Assembly (NCBI GenBank): GCA_963675995.2
Contig: CAXXIY010000002.1
Location: 1,364,001-1,428,000, forward strand
DNA length: 64,000 bases
From: JAAFHB01 sp963675995
GTDB lineage: Bacteria > Bacteroidota > Bacteroidia > Bacteroidales > Prolixibacteraceae
Direction of reading: 5' to 3'
Part shown: positions 1 to 8,840 of the stretch, piece after piece
Position numbering within the stretch: the stretch's first letter is position 1
Layout of the letters: every line of letters starts with the position of its first letter
Position numbers and translations under genes: made by a program
Notes under the pieces: model-generated
What the model saw: the letters and a program-made list of their open reading frames with translations, nothing else
The model's database searches: none
Told to the model about the DNA's origin: nothing

Positions 1-150
1 AATGTAAATTGCCCGGTTTATCGTTATTCCAATCAAAAAGTAATGAAGGAATTGCTCGATTCTGTTTCGGAAAGCACCATGATTCTCGACGGGATATACC
101 CGGATAAAGATCAGGAATACCTTGATATAAAAATAATTGAAAATCCATAA
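1..150 (+). pseudogene. 3' end of an unrecognised gene
   Basis: The frame is open from base 1 to a TAA at 148-150 and encodes about 49 residues including MILDGIYPDKDQEYLD. The start lies outside the window, so I cannot say whether the gene is intact. I do not recognise the family. The last 13 codons are repeated almost exactly at 5284-5324, where they form part of another broken frame, and the downstream fragments are also decayed. I therefore lean towards a relic rather than the tail of a healthy gene. Confidence 0.4.
103..143 (+). repeat. 41-bp direct repeat, copy 1
   Basis: These 41 bases are identical to 5284-5324 by direct reading. Both copies read as the same peptide (DKDQEYLDIKIIE) and are followed within about 15 bases by an ATG whose product starts M(H/N)xxKKFT, so a weaker similarity extends beyond the exact match. 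It looks like a partly eroded gene duplication, not an insertion-sequence end. Confidence 0.8.
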
Positions 151-153
151 ATC

Positions 154-351
154 ATGCATACCGGTAAAAAATTTACCTGGAGCAATACAAATGGCATCAA
201 CACCTGTGGAAAACCTTTTATAAAAGTGGTAATCGTTGAACAGGGGAAGGTACAGCCAATGTGGGTGGGCATAGATGTACCGGATAATGCTGTCACCGGG
301 AATTATGAAGGTGCCATCACTGTAAAAACGGGCAACAGTAGTGAACAGTAA
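154..351 (+). pseudogene. fragment of a GH123-like enzyme, N-terminal beta domain
   Basis: This 65-codon frame encodes PMWVGIDVPDNAVTGNYEGA followed by ITVK. It resembles the strand-turn-strand segment of the N-terminal beta-sandwich in GH123/DUF4091-type glycoside hydrolases, where a WVxVxVPxNAxxGxYxGxVxV pattern is usual; the complete enzyme at 55456-57726 has the matching stretch WITVKVPANSPAGIYSGQV. No signal peptide and no catalytic domain follow, because the frame stops at 351 and the next 290 bases hold only short broken frames. It is best read as a relic. Family membership rests on this one motif. Confidence 0.5.
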
Positions 352-641
352 ATTAAAATCTAATTGATGTTTGAAGATAAATACCTGGCAGAAAGTGTGA
401 TGGCGGGACCTGGAGGCATTCGAGGCTTCGTTGGTAAATATTGTGGCCCATGAGATAAAAGATTATCAAAAAGGAAAGTCGTATTAGTTGCCGAAGTTGT
501 TCAATAGATGCGATAAAGGTAATTCAAAAACATTTTTAGTGCTTTGTTCTACACGGTTCTTGATGTCTCACAATGAGATATTTATATAATTTTAAACCAT
601 ACAAATAAATGCAACATTATAATATTCTTATCAGTTAGAAC
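352..641. other. degraded non-coding stretch
   Basis: No convincing gene. Short in-frame pieces such as KYLAESVMAGPGGIRGFVG (from about 381) look like coding remnants with stops between them. The AT-rich 560-641 part is the likely promoter region of the next gene, but I could not fix a clear -33/-7 pair. Confidence 0.5.
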
Positions 642-2900
642 ATGAAAAAAATGCCTTTTTTAGTAATTCTCTTACTTGCAAAAGTTTGGTTTGGCCTGGA
701 TTTAGTCAAAGCAGAGAATGTCATACGTGGAAATGATTCAATAATGATTGTAGGTGCTACCAAACCAAAAGAGGATCTCGCATGGATGAAGAATCGGATA
801 ATTCAAAACTCAAATACCATTGAGGCCGTAAAAAAATATCTGGCTACAAAACCCGATCCTTTTGGTTATGGGCCTTGTAAACTTAATGTGTCACCAGGAT
901 TAGTCAGGAAAAATGAAAAGATTACAATATCGTTAAAATATAAAGGTATCGTACCTGCAAATTCCATTTTAACAGTTGAGAAAGGATACTTAAATAACAA
1001 TGGAGCTCCTGAAACTTTAACTCTTTCCTGGGTAGAAAAGGACGGTGTCTCAAACGCATCAACTGTTCTTAACGGTGATATTCCAGGTAACTGGAGGATT
1101 GTCTGGAGAGTTAATGGAGAAAAATTATCAAGGATCATAGGTGTTATAACTAAAAATTATGCAGTCTGCACGTTATGGAGCGGAAATAATAATCCAATTC
1201 TTGATAAGGAAGTACATCAGTTTGATTTACCTGCCGATCAATGGATGAGAGACTGGTGGTCACCATTTGACAAATCGCCGGAACAGATGATCTCTGATCT
1301 AAAAGATTACGCTGGTTTTCAACAAAAATATGGTCAGCGTATAGCTCCATTTGTAAATGCAGATTGGATTCTTCCAGGAATTGCAAATAAGAATTTAATG
1401 GATGTTCCAACAGAAATACAACAGAAGGGGTTGGAACAAATGTGTGACCTCTGGAACTTATTAGGTCTTGGTCCGGTTGAAATCCTTGGTAGTTACACCT
1501 TGGGAAGTCAAACATCGGGTATTGCTGAAAAGTTAGGAATCAGTGCAATAAATTCCTTGTGTCAATGGCAAAACTGGCGGGACGGAAACGATAACAATGC
1601 CTGGCGGATAAATCATTGGGGTGCTCCTATTGCTCCTTATTTTGTTGCAAAGGATGATTTCCGAAAAGCAGGGGCAAACTTCAGAAATAAAAACATAGTT
1701 GCATTTGGTATGGGTACAGCCAGTTCAGTGCGAAATTATTGCATTCTTACAATGGAAGGTTGTCCATCCCTTACCTGCCCAAACCAAAGATATAATAAAG
1801 TAAGTGCCCAGGCACCTAATATTCACCGATTTTATGTTGCGGTACAAGGTTGGATAAATGATGCCAGGTATCAGGATGAGATTTTTTTTACAACAGGGCT
1901 TGAACATTTCAGTGACAATCCTGACTGGCAAAAAGCAAACGCCCTTGCGGTAGAATATCTGGTAAAATGTACAAAAAATCAGAATTTAGTATTTGCGTCA
2001 GCTGCTGATGTTGCAACGTATTTTCAACGTTATTACCACCAACAGCCTGAACATTTCTACTTCCAGCCAGATATTTATAGCGGTTACCGATGTGATGCAA
2101 AACCAGTGGTAGTTGCCGATCGGATCGAAACAAGTAACCATCTTTTTCATTCCCTGCATGCATATCCTGCTATTTTGCCCCAGTTTTGCTGGGATTTTAC
2201 AACCACTTGGAATACTGTAGCATGGGATGAGAAACCTGGCATAAGAAACCGAAATGGTCTAATAGTCCCTGAAGTTGTCACTCCGGATAACTGCATACCT
2301 GTTATTAGAGACTTTCGGGGAATAAACGCACACAGAACCTATACAAAAACCGCAGACGGAGTACAGATACAGCTTACTATTACCTCAGATAAGGTCTATA
2401 CAAATGTTCCATTGGCATTATGGGATATTCCGCTTGTTCCTAATTCGGTAAAAATATTGGGTTCAAAAACAAAAAAAAGTATTAACACCCCAAAAGGTAT
2501 AATCATTACACCGGTTGTAAATGGTTTCAATAATATACTTCATGGTATAGCAACTATAAGCAGAATAAATGCAGGAAGTAATGTTATAACATGTACTATA
2601 TCGGGCACTTATTGTAAGGTGGTTTCTGACATTAAAGATTTTGGCAATGGGATTAGCGGAAGGGTTTTTCATACCGATGAAAAAGATTACGCGTATTTCT
2701 GGCGTCAGGATAATGGGGCTGCAGGAAATTATATTCTTAATTACTCGGGTGATTCTCTGGTCGTTTTATTAAACGAATGCACTCAGGTACAACGTATCGG
2801 AAATAAATTCACAATACCATTCGATAAAACATGGCAACATGAAACTCCTGTTCTAATCGGAAAAGCTATTGATCTTGATGATATCACCATAAATAGATAA
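642..2900 (+). CDS. large secreted protein, family not recognised, possibly glycan-active
   Basis: A 752-residue protein with a hydrophobic N-terminal signal (about residues 1-24, ending VKAEN), so it is exported. Residues about 75-170 look like a beta-rich Ig-like domain. The middle (about 200-470) is rich in Trp, Asp, Asn and His, with segments such as WRDGNDNNAW and TGLEHFSDNPDW, and alternates predicted helices and strands as barrel-type carbohydrate enzymes do. The C-terminal 150 residues look like a beta domain. I know no named family for it and assign no activity. Its neighbours (GH141-like, GH43, PIG-L) suggest a role in glycan breakdown. The ATG at 642 gives a good signal peptide. 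Confidence 0.7.
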   Translation: MKKMPFLVILLLAKVWFGLDLVKAENVIRGNDSIMIVGATKPKEDLAWMKNRIIQNSNTIEAVKKYLATKPDPFGYGPCKLNVSPGLVRKNEKITISLKYKGIVPANSILTVEKGYLNNNGAPETLTLSWVEKDGVSNASTVLNGDIPGNWRIVWRVNGEKLSRIIGVITKNYAVCTLWSGNNNPILDKEVHQFDLPADQWMRDWWSPFDKSPEQMISDLKDYAGFQQKYGQRIAPFVNADWILPGIANKNLMDVPTEIQQKGLEQMCDLWNLLGLGPVEILGSYTLGSQTSGIAEKLGISAINSLCQWQNWRDGNDNNAWRINHWGAPIAPYFVAKDDFRKAGANFRNKNIVAFGMGTASSVRNYCILTMEGCPSLTCPNQRYNKVSAQAPNIHRFYVAVQGWINDARYQDEIFFTTGLEHFSDNPDWQKANALAVEYLVKCTKNQNLVFASAADVATYFQRYYHQQPEHFYFQPDIYSGYRCDAKPVVVADRIETSNHLFHSLHAYPAILPQFCWDFTTTWNTVAWDEKPGIRNRNGLIVPEVVTPDNCIPVIRDFRGINAHRTYTKTADGVQIQLTITSDKVYTNVPLALWDIPLVPNSVKILGSKTKKSINTPKGIIITPVVNGFNNILHGIATISRINAGSNVITCTISGTYCKVVSDIKDFGNGISGRVFHTDEKDYAYFWRQDNGAAGNYILNYSGDSLVVLLNECTQVQRIGNKFTIPFDKTWQHETPVLIGKAIDLDDITINR

Positions 2901-3091
2901 TCTGTAAATGCAATAAGCATATACCCATATATTTTAATTTTTGAGTACCAGGCAGTTTTACAGGCACTTAACTGCCACTTTTAATTATAGGTAAATGAAA
3001 CGACCATGTTGCCGGACAACACCCAAGGGAATGATGATAATTTTCGGCAACATGGAGTTCCATACTGCCATTAAAATCGAATTATTAGAGT

Positions 3092-5035
3092 ATGAATAGA
3101 AATATTAGAAGCATCGTATGGATTGCGGGGACTCTTATAGGTACAGTCATAACAACTACAAATGCTCGGCCCTGCAAAGGAGCACAGATTGATAACAAGT
3201 CTAAAGTTCCAATAACCTTATTTGCCTCTCCCAATGGTAGCGGTAATTCCTTTACTAAAAAACACCCCGGCTCTTTGACCAGTGCGCGCGATAAAGTGCA
3301 AAGCATGGTTGCCTCTATGAAAGGGGATATTGTGGTCAATCTGCTTGGCGGGACCTATTCACCGGGCACAACTTTCAACTTAGGCCCCAAAGACAGTGGA
3401 AACAACGGTTATTCAGTAATCTGGCAGCCTTATAAGGGCGAAAAGCCGGTTTTTAGCGGGGGAAAATCAATTGCAGGCTGGACTTTGTTCGACAAGGAGA
3501 AAAATATTTACAAAACCAATGTGGGCAGTTTAACGTTCCGACAACTTTACGTGAACGGCAAACGAGCCGTCAGGGCAAGAACGCCCAATAGATCATGTGA
3601 AATCGACAAAGGCCCTTATGCCCGGATTTTCTCCTGGAATAATTTTCAACCGGCGATCGCAACTTCTATGATTACCGGTTTGTCAAAAACCAGTCGGGTT
3701 GAATTTTGTGTGAACATGTACTGGCAACACTTCCGCTATCGCATCAATTCATTTTCCATCCATGGCGACAGTGCTTTTCTGTCGTTTTGTATGCCTGAAT
3801 CTGCCACTGCTCCTATCTCAATCGACGATCATGCGCCATTTATCCTTGAGAATGCTTTTGAATTTCTGGATGTTGAAGGTGAGTGGTTTCTGAATCAGGA
3901 TAATGGAGATCTGTTTTATAAACCTGAAACCGGTGAAAATATGAAAACCGTACAAGTTATTGCTCCGGTCCTTGAAACGATATTGAGCATTGACGGAACT
4001 TCTTCTGAAACGGCACATCATATCCGGTTTTGTGGAATTACATTTGAACATAGTACCTGGCTTGGTCCTGATAAACGGGGGTATACCTGCGCTCAGGCAG
4101 CATTCGACATGCAAATCCCCGGCATGGTTAGGGTTTCCAATGCCAACAACATCGTTTTTGAACGGAACTTTTTCAAACATGCTGGTGGATTTGGTATAGT
4201 ATTTTCGAGCAAGTCGGATCACAACTCCATTATTGGTAATGTAGTAACGGATATTTCTGCAAATGGGATTGTCATAGATCCAACATTTTACCGTGAAAAT
4301 CTGGCTACCCTGAAAGATTCGGTATATCCCTGGATGGTTTCAGAAAATACCATGAAAACGCTCCATGCTGGTAGTTCGTTCGATACAATTAAAAACAACC
4401 TTGTTGAATTCTGTGGCCGGGATTTCAACGATGCCGTTGGAATATACGCTTCTCTTCCCGACCATTTGCTGATTGAACACAACGAGATACGATATCTTCC
4501 CTACACTGGAATTAGTGTTGGCTGGTCGTGGTTAAAGGAAACAACACCACACCGCGATTGCGAAATCAGTTACAACAAAATTCATGACGTCTGCCAGGTC
4601 AATCCTGACGGAGGAGCCATATACAATCTTGGGACGGTTTCAGGTCAAGGTACCCACATCCATCACAATTATAATTACAATGTATTTAGCCCGAACGGGT
4701 GGGCACCCCGTAGTCCAATGGCTGGCCTATACTGTGACGGCCCGGGAGCCACAAACGTGTTGCTCGATTCCAACGTAGTCAATAATTGCGCATGCGCTTT
4801 TCAGAACGGATCCCACATCGAAAAGCCCAATCTCAGGTATAATTATAACTATTGGCAAGGAGAAAAAAAGTGGTATGACAATGGAGCGGTTAAGGGAAGT
4901 AATGCCATGGAAACCGGAAATGTCTGTGTAACAAACAACAACTGGCCAGCAGAAGCAATTCCCATCATGCAAAAAGCGGGAATTGAGAATGGATACAAAG
5001 ATATACTTGACTTTCAAAGCCAAAATAATGAGTGA
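3092..5035 (+). CDS. secreted right-handed beta-helix enzyme, GH141-like
   Basis: A 647-residue protein with a signal-like N-terminus (MNRNIRSIVWIAGTLIGTVI). After it comes the block seen at the start of GH141-type proteins: LFASPNGSGNSF, then LGGTYSPGTTFNL, KPVFSGGKSIAGW and FRQLYVNGKRAVRARTPN. From about residue 300 there are repeated short beta-strand rungs with Asn/His turns (HIRFCGITFEHS, VFERNFFKHAGG, NSIIGNVVTDIS, LLIEHNEIRYLP, CEISYNKIHDV), which is the pattern of a right-handed parallel beta-helix. Known GH141 members act on fucose or xylose linkages; the substrate here cannot be read from sequence. It lies 190 bp after the unrecognised secreted protein and could share its transcript. 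Confidence 0.8.
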   Translation: MNRNIRSIVWIAGTLIGTVITTTNARPCKGAQIDNKSKVPITLFASPNGSGNSFTKKHPGSLTSARDKVQSMVASMKGDIVVNLLGGTYSPGTTFNLGPKDSGNNGYSVIWQPYKGEKPVFSGGKSIAGWTLFDKEKNIYKTNVGSLTFRQLYVNGKRAVRARTPNRSCEIDKGPYARIFSWNNFQPAIATSMITGLSKTSRVEFCVNMYWQHFRYRINSFSIHGDSAFLSFCMPESATAPISIDDHAPFILENAFEFLDVEGEWFLNQDNGDLFYKPETGENMKTVQVIAPVLETILSIDGTSSETAHHIRFCGITFEHSTWLGPDKRGYTCAQAAFDMQIPGMVRVSNANNIVFERNFFKHAGGFGIVFSSKSDHNSIIGNVVTDISANGIVIDPTFYRENLATLKDSVYPWMVSENTMKTLHAGSSFDTIKNNLVEFCGRDFNDAVGIYASLPDHLLIEHNEIRYLPYTGISVGWSWLKETTPHRDCEISYNKIHDVCQVNPDGGAIYNLGTVSGQGTHIHHNYNYNVFSPNGWAPRSPMAGLYCDGPGATNVLLDSNVVNNCACAFQNGSHIEKPNLRYNYNYWQGEKKWYDNGAVKGSNAMETGNVCVTNNNWPAEAIPIMQKAGIENGYKDILDFQSQNNE

Positions 5036-5384
5036 CTAAGCAGAATACTTAAATTCAGGTGTGATTTTATTCATTACTGAATTGCCATGGGATTGTAGCG
5101 AAAAAAAAGCTGTTAGATTGGCTCTTGAAGTAGTAACCGGTAATCGCGAAAAAAGTACAAAAGGTTCAATCTTTTTCCTGATTCACGGTTGCTGAATAGC
5201 CATCCTGAATAGGCCAAAAACTGGGATTCCATTTTCCCGGAAATAAGAAAGACGGAATTGATGGGAGCGAAAGATTGGATATTGATAAAGATCAGGAATA
5301 CCTTGATATAAAAATAATTGAAAAGAACAAAATATGAATAGAGATAAGAAATTTACCGAAAGGAATGAAGAGGAATATTTAAAA
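5036..5384. other. intergenic stretch of gene relics
   Basis: No intact gene. A short open piece near 5105-5190 reads AVRLALEVVTGNREKSTKG before stopping, and 5284-5324 is the second copy of the 41-bp repeat, whose frame ends in TGA at about 5334. I read this as the remains of at least two genes. Confidence 0.5.
5284..5324 (+). repeat. 41-bp direct repeat, copy 2
   Basis: Identical to 103-143. Upstream bases differ completely between the copies, while downstream a weak resemblance continues (an ATG followed by KKFT codons). The distance between copies is about 5.2 kb and both are in the same orientation. Confidence 0.8.
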
Positions 5385-5734
5385 ATGAAGAAAAAATAGA
5401 TCGAATCTGTCGGGCAGTTATATTCCTGCTTTTCATTTCCATTCCCAATGGGATGGCTTCAACTTTTATTGAGAACAACTACCTGAAAATCGAAATCAGC
5501 AGTGACGTTTCAGGTTGCTTTGTGCAATATCAGGCTGAAAGAATCGGACAGGTAAAAGACAAATCTTTGTTTCGGTTTTTTGGAGAGGGGAAGGGTAGTA
5601 ATGATCACAATTGCACCTCAACGGCTGTCACTAATCCAGCTACCCACGATGTGACTGTCGGTAGAGGGCTTCTGGTGAGTTGGTTCAGCAACTGGATTTC
5701 CCTTGCAACCTTATCAATAATAATTCAGAGATAA
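5385..5734 (+). pseudogene. frameshifted secreted protein remnant
   Basis: An ATG at 5385 starts MKKK and stops at once (TAG 5397-5399). Adding one base to the A6 run at 5391-5396 would join it to the frame that continues to 5734 and give MKKKIDRICRAVIFLLFISI, a good signal peptide, followed by FIENNYLKIEISSD. The body is only about 90 residues, ends without a recognisable domain border, and its last third looks out of frame. The N-terminus resembles secreted beta-sandwich glycan enzymes, but that is inference. An ATG at 5453 lies inside the signal peptide and is not a credible start. Confidence 0.6.
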
Positions 5735-5753
5735 ACAAAAAAATCAAAGCGAA

Positions 5754-6500
5754 ATGAAAAACTTATCAAGACGGAATTTACTAAAGGTGTCGGGTACTGC
5801 AGCATTAGGGCTGACAGCATTTCCGATGGAAGCAAAAGAAATCCAGGCTTCCGGAAAAAAACTAAAGATTGTCGTTGTTGGGGCACACCCTGATGACCCT
5901 GAAACTGGTTGCGGAGGAACCATGTCGTTACTTTCAGGTGAAGGGCATGAAGTTGTTTCAGCTTACCTAACTCGCGGAGAAGCTGGGATTAAAGGAAAAT
6001 CATATAATGAAGCCGCTCAAATTCGTACCAATGAAGCGTTGGAAGCCTGTAAAATAATGAATGCAAAAGCTGTTTTTCTCAAACAAATCGATGGAAACTG
6101 TGAAATTACAGCCAGGCACTATAACGAAATGTACGATTTTATCAAGGCAGAAAAACCGGATCTTGTTTTTACACACTGGCCAGTTGATGAGCATCGGGAT
6201 CATCGTATCTGTTCGATATTGGTTTACGACGCATGGTTGAGATTGGGAAAAGGATTTGAACTTTATTATTTTGAAGTAGAATCGGGCGGGCAAACGCAGA
6301 ATTTTCCTCCAACAAATTTCGTTGACATCACTCCGGTAATAAAGAAAAAACATGCCGCATGCTACGCTCATGTCAGTCAGGATATGGGGCGTGTGTATAG
6401 TGAGTTCCACGAGCAGATGGAAAAGTTTAGGGGGATGCAGGCCAAATGTAAATATGCTGAAGCATTTATAAAACACAATCAATCGTGCCTGAAAATTTAA
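5754..6500 (+). CDS. PIG-L family deacetylase with Tat-type signal
   Basis: A 248-residue zinc-dependent N-acetylglucosamine or glycoconjugate deacetylase of the PIG-L/LmbE family. The signature AHPDDPE is at residues 44-50 (zinc ligands His45 and Asp48 by family rule), and the distal histidine motif appears as PVDEHRDHR. The N-terminus begins MKNLSRRNLLKVSG, a twin-arginine signal, so export is likely. The length fits the family. It stands 20 bp after a pseudogene and before an SGNH relic, which suggests a once larger deacylation cluster. Substrate unknown. Confidence 0.9.
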   Translation: MKNLSRRNLLKVSGTAALGLTAFPMEAKEIQASGKKLKIVVVGAHPDDPETGCGGTMSLLSGEGHEVVSAYLTRGEAGIKGKSYNEAAQIRTNEALEACKIMNAKAVFLKQIDGNCEITARHYNEMYDFIKAEKPDLVFTHWPVDEHRDHRICSILVYDAWLRLGKGFELYYFEVESGGQTQNFPPTNFVDITPVIKKKHAACYAHVSQDMGRVYSEFHEQMEKFRGMQAKCKYAEAFIKHNQSCLKI

Positions 6501-6927
6501 AACTATGTAAACCAGACAAATGAAGCGTAAACTCTTCCTAGGACTACAGACAGGATTACCGCTATTGATGTTGGACGGGCCTAATACCGGCAATTCCCCT
6601 AAAATAGAAAAGGCTTGTTTGAGTATTTCATGGAAATCGTTATCATTTCTCCTGATGAAAAATAAAAAGTTCATTATAATCAAAACCTTGAGCAAACATC
6701 AACTACCAGTTTCGGGTCAGGTTCAGGGAGAATACAGTTGTTAAAGCGTATGCTTCTGAAAAGAAATGTCCTTTTGTATCACTATACAACCTGTGCAAAG
6801 ATTCAACAAATGGGGCCATGGGCAAGATTGAGCACAAAGGGGTTGTCGCTCATCCTTCAGACCAAGGCATGCGAATGATTGAACAAAGAATTTGGTTTTC
6901 GATAAAAGAATATTTTGATATAAAGTA
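6501..6927 (+). pseudogene. SGNH/GDSL-type hydrolase relic, C-terminal part
   Basis: The end of this stretch (about 6739-6927) reads VVKAYASEKKCPFVSLYN, later GVVAHPSDQGMRMIEQRI, and stops at TAA 6925-6927. AHPSDxGM is the usual C-terminal catalytic His block of secreted SGNH hydrolases. Upstream, related pieces appear in other frames (MEIVIISPDEK then a stop, then NQNLEQTSTTSFGSGSGRI), so several indels have struck. The 74-codon frame at 6520-6744 is an artefact of these shifts. The family call depends on the final 50 codons. Confidence 0.55.
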
Positions 6928-6949
6928 AATCTCTTTCAAATTAAAATTT

Positions 6950-8086
6950 ATGCAAATGAGACAGACGAAAGTTATTATTCTATTGTTATGTACCCTTTTT
7001 GGTACATATTTGTCAGGCAATTGCCAAATCCAATCAGCAAAAACAGGTATAAAGCATACCTGTTTTGAACCAGGTAAACTTTGGACCGACACAGATGGGA
7101 ACCCGATTGAGTCGCATCTGGGGGGGGTGTTTTATGATAACGGTACCTATTATTGGTTTGGATCAAACTATAACGGAATGACAATACCCAAAGGCTCCTT
7201 CCATAATCAAATCTTTACATGGTTTTTTAACAAAGGGATTTCGATATACTCTTCAAGTGATTTGTATAACTGGAAATTGGAAAGTATCGTTTTAAATGAA
7301 ACAAGCCTTGAACCTCAAGACCTCTTACAACCGCTGAATTTATTTGGCCGACCCAATATTATTAAAAATGACAAAACGGGAAAATATATTTTGATGGCTG
7401 CCCTGTTAAGTGCAGACTTCGAAACTGTCAATGATGTGATATACGCCGTAAGTGATTCACCTGTCGGCCCTTTTAAATTTAAAGGCAAATTGCCATGGAA
7501 AAACAAGCCAAACATTTCAGATAATTGGGATAGTGAGAAACGAACGGGAAAGAAGGATAGTCCCGAAAGAATCAGGGGATGGGACATGAAACTCTTTAAG
7601 GATAAAGACCAGAAGGCTTATCTTTTGGTTGGCCATTCGGCTACCTATATATACGAACTTAGCGACGATTATCAATCGGTGGTGAAAGGCGCATTGATGA
7701 ATGGCGCTGAAGGAGAAGCTCCCGCAATGATTCACTATAGTAATACCTACTACATATTTGAATCAAGGCTATCAGGCTACAAAGCAAATTGCAACACCTA
7801 TTTTGTATCCGACAATATATGGGGCCCATGGACACCTAAGGGGAAGTTTACATACGGACCAGACGAAGAAACTACATTTAAATCTCAGGTTACGCATGTT
7901 TTTCAGATAGAGGATAGTCCCGGAAAATTTATTTTCATGTCAGATCGATGGAATGAAATATCGGAGGGTGAAGTCCCTGATCTGCATGAAATGAAACACA
8001 TTTGGTTGCCAATGGAAATAGACAAAAAAGATAAATCAGTAATCGTCAGGTGGAAGGATCAATGGACTTTGATTAAATCTGAGTAA
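6950..8086 (+). CDS. secreted GH43-like five-bladed propeller hydrolase
   Basis: A 378-residue protein with a signal peptide (about residues 1-25, ending GNCQ). The GH43 pattern is clear: WTDTDGNPIESHLGGVFYD, then GTYYWFGSN, SDLYNWKLE, GRPNIIKNDKTGKYILM, SDSPVGPFKF, WDMKLFKDKDQKAYLL, EGEAPAMIH and WGPWTPKG. The invariant Glu of EAPAM is the expected general acid. The opening HLGGV resembles the exo-beta-1,3-galactanase branch of GH43, in which the usual catalytic base is replaced; I infer this from pattern only. A galactose- or arabinose-containing polymer is a reasonable guess for the substrate. Confidence 0.85.
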   Translation: MQMRQTKVIILLLCTLFGTYLSGNCQIQSAKTGIKHTCFEPGKLWTDTDGNPIESHLGGVFYDNGTYYWFGSNYNGMTIPKGSFHNQIFTWFFNKGISIYSSSDLYNWKLESIVLNETSLEPQDLLQPLNLFGRPNIIKNDKTGKYILMAALLSADFETVNDVIYAVSDSPVGPFKFKGKLPWKNKPNISDNWDSEKRTGKKDSPERIRGWDMKLFKDKDQKAYLLVGHSATYIYELSDDYQSVVKGALMNGAEGEAPAMIHYSNTYYIFESRLSGYKANCNTYFVSDNIWGPWTPKGKFTYGPDEETTFKSQVTHVFQIEDSPGKFIFMSDRWNEISEGEVPDLHEMKHIWLPMEIDKKDKSVIVRWKDQWTLIKSE

Positions 8087-8400
8087 TTATTTTCAATCGT
8101 TCGTTAAGTTTTTAGACGGCAATATTGCCTTAATCCAATAGTTGTAGCCAGGTCCGACCATAAGTTTTGGGAGTCAAAATGCTGACACTTATCCAGGTGA
8201 AATAGAAAGTTTATGTCAGAGGATGAGCTTATGAAATGTAATCAATGCATTGGCCGGCTCAGGGTGCTGAAAGATGCTTTAAGTAAACGCTTTCCTGTAA
8301 GAGATGTTCAAATTAGCAGATTCTGACAGGGATACTGAAAAACAAAACAGGTATAAAATGGAATTTAAGCTGAACAATGACGAATAGATAGAAAGCAGTA
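8087..8400. other. intergenic stretch, no intact gene
   Basis: Short frames only. A segment near 8215-8325 (MSEDELMKCNQCIGRLRV) is open but brief and unrecognised. The stretch probably contains further eroded 5' parts of the esterase relic that follows. Confidence 0.4.
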
Positions 8401-8802
8401 GCAGAATTGAGGGAGGCTCAAATCATGACACTTAAACTTGCGAATACAGGAGTGAGTTCAGTAATTGACTTTGGCAATGCAAACAACATCCATCCGAAAG
8501 ACAAACATAACGTAGGACTGTAGTGAGCATTTGCACTGAAAATTACACACATGAAATATTTGGTGAATCAGGGTCCGATGTATTCTTCTTTGGAATATTG
8601 GAACGGTAAAGCCTCCATCTTGTTTACGAATACCGATAGCGGGTTGGTAGTCATTTTTACCAATTCAAAAGGGAGATTCTCATATGTAATCAGGCATCCG
8701 GTGATCAAAAAGTTTTGGCATTACAAAGTTGCCGAAGTACAAAAAAGGGTAATTTTGATCAATTCAAAATTGAAGCCTCGTTTGCTGAAACTTCGAAAGT
8801 GA
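8401..8802 (+). pseudogene. sialate O-acetylesterase relic, C-terminal third
   Basis: Frame 8401-8520 reads ELREAQIMTLKLANTGV, then VIDFGNANNIHPKDKHNVGL. This is the conserved C-terminal block of SASA-type sialate O-acetylesterases, where LREAQ, NTGM and DIGxxNDIHPxNKxxVG are standard. TAG TGA stops at 8521-8526 interrupt it, after which the same frame resumes with ALKITHMKYLVNQGPMYSS and LFTNTDSGLVV, again as in the family. Nothing recognisable of the N-terminal catalytic Ser domain remains. The 83-codon frame from 8551 is part of this relic, not a separate gene. The gene once removed O-acetyl groups from sugars. Confidence 0.8.
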
Positions 8803-8840
8803 TTATCTAATTAGAGTAAAATAAAAAATGACAAAAATTT

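Noticed and set aside
3818..4222. A 134-codon minus-strand frame inside the GH141-like gene
   Set aside because: Antisense shadow; the + strand beta-helix repeats explain the region.
6000..6695. A 231-codon minus-strand frame
   Set aside because: It is the shadow of the PIG-L gene and the following relic; no start context or domain.
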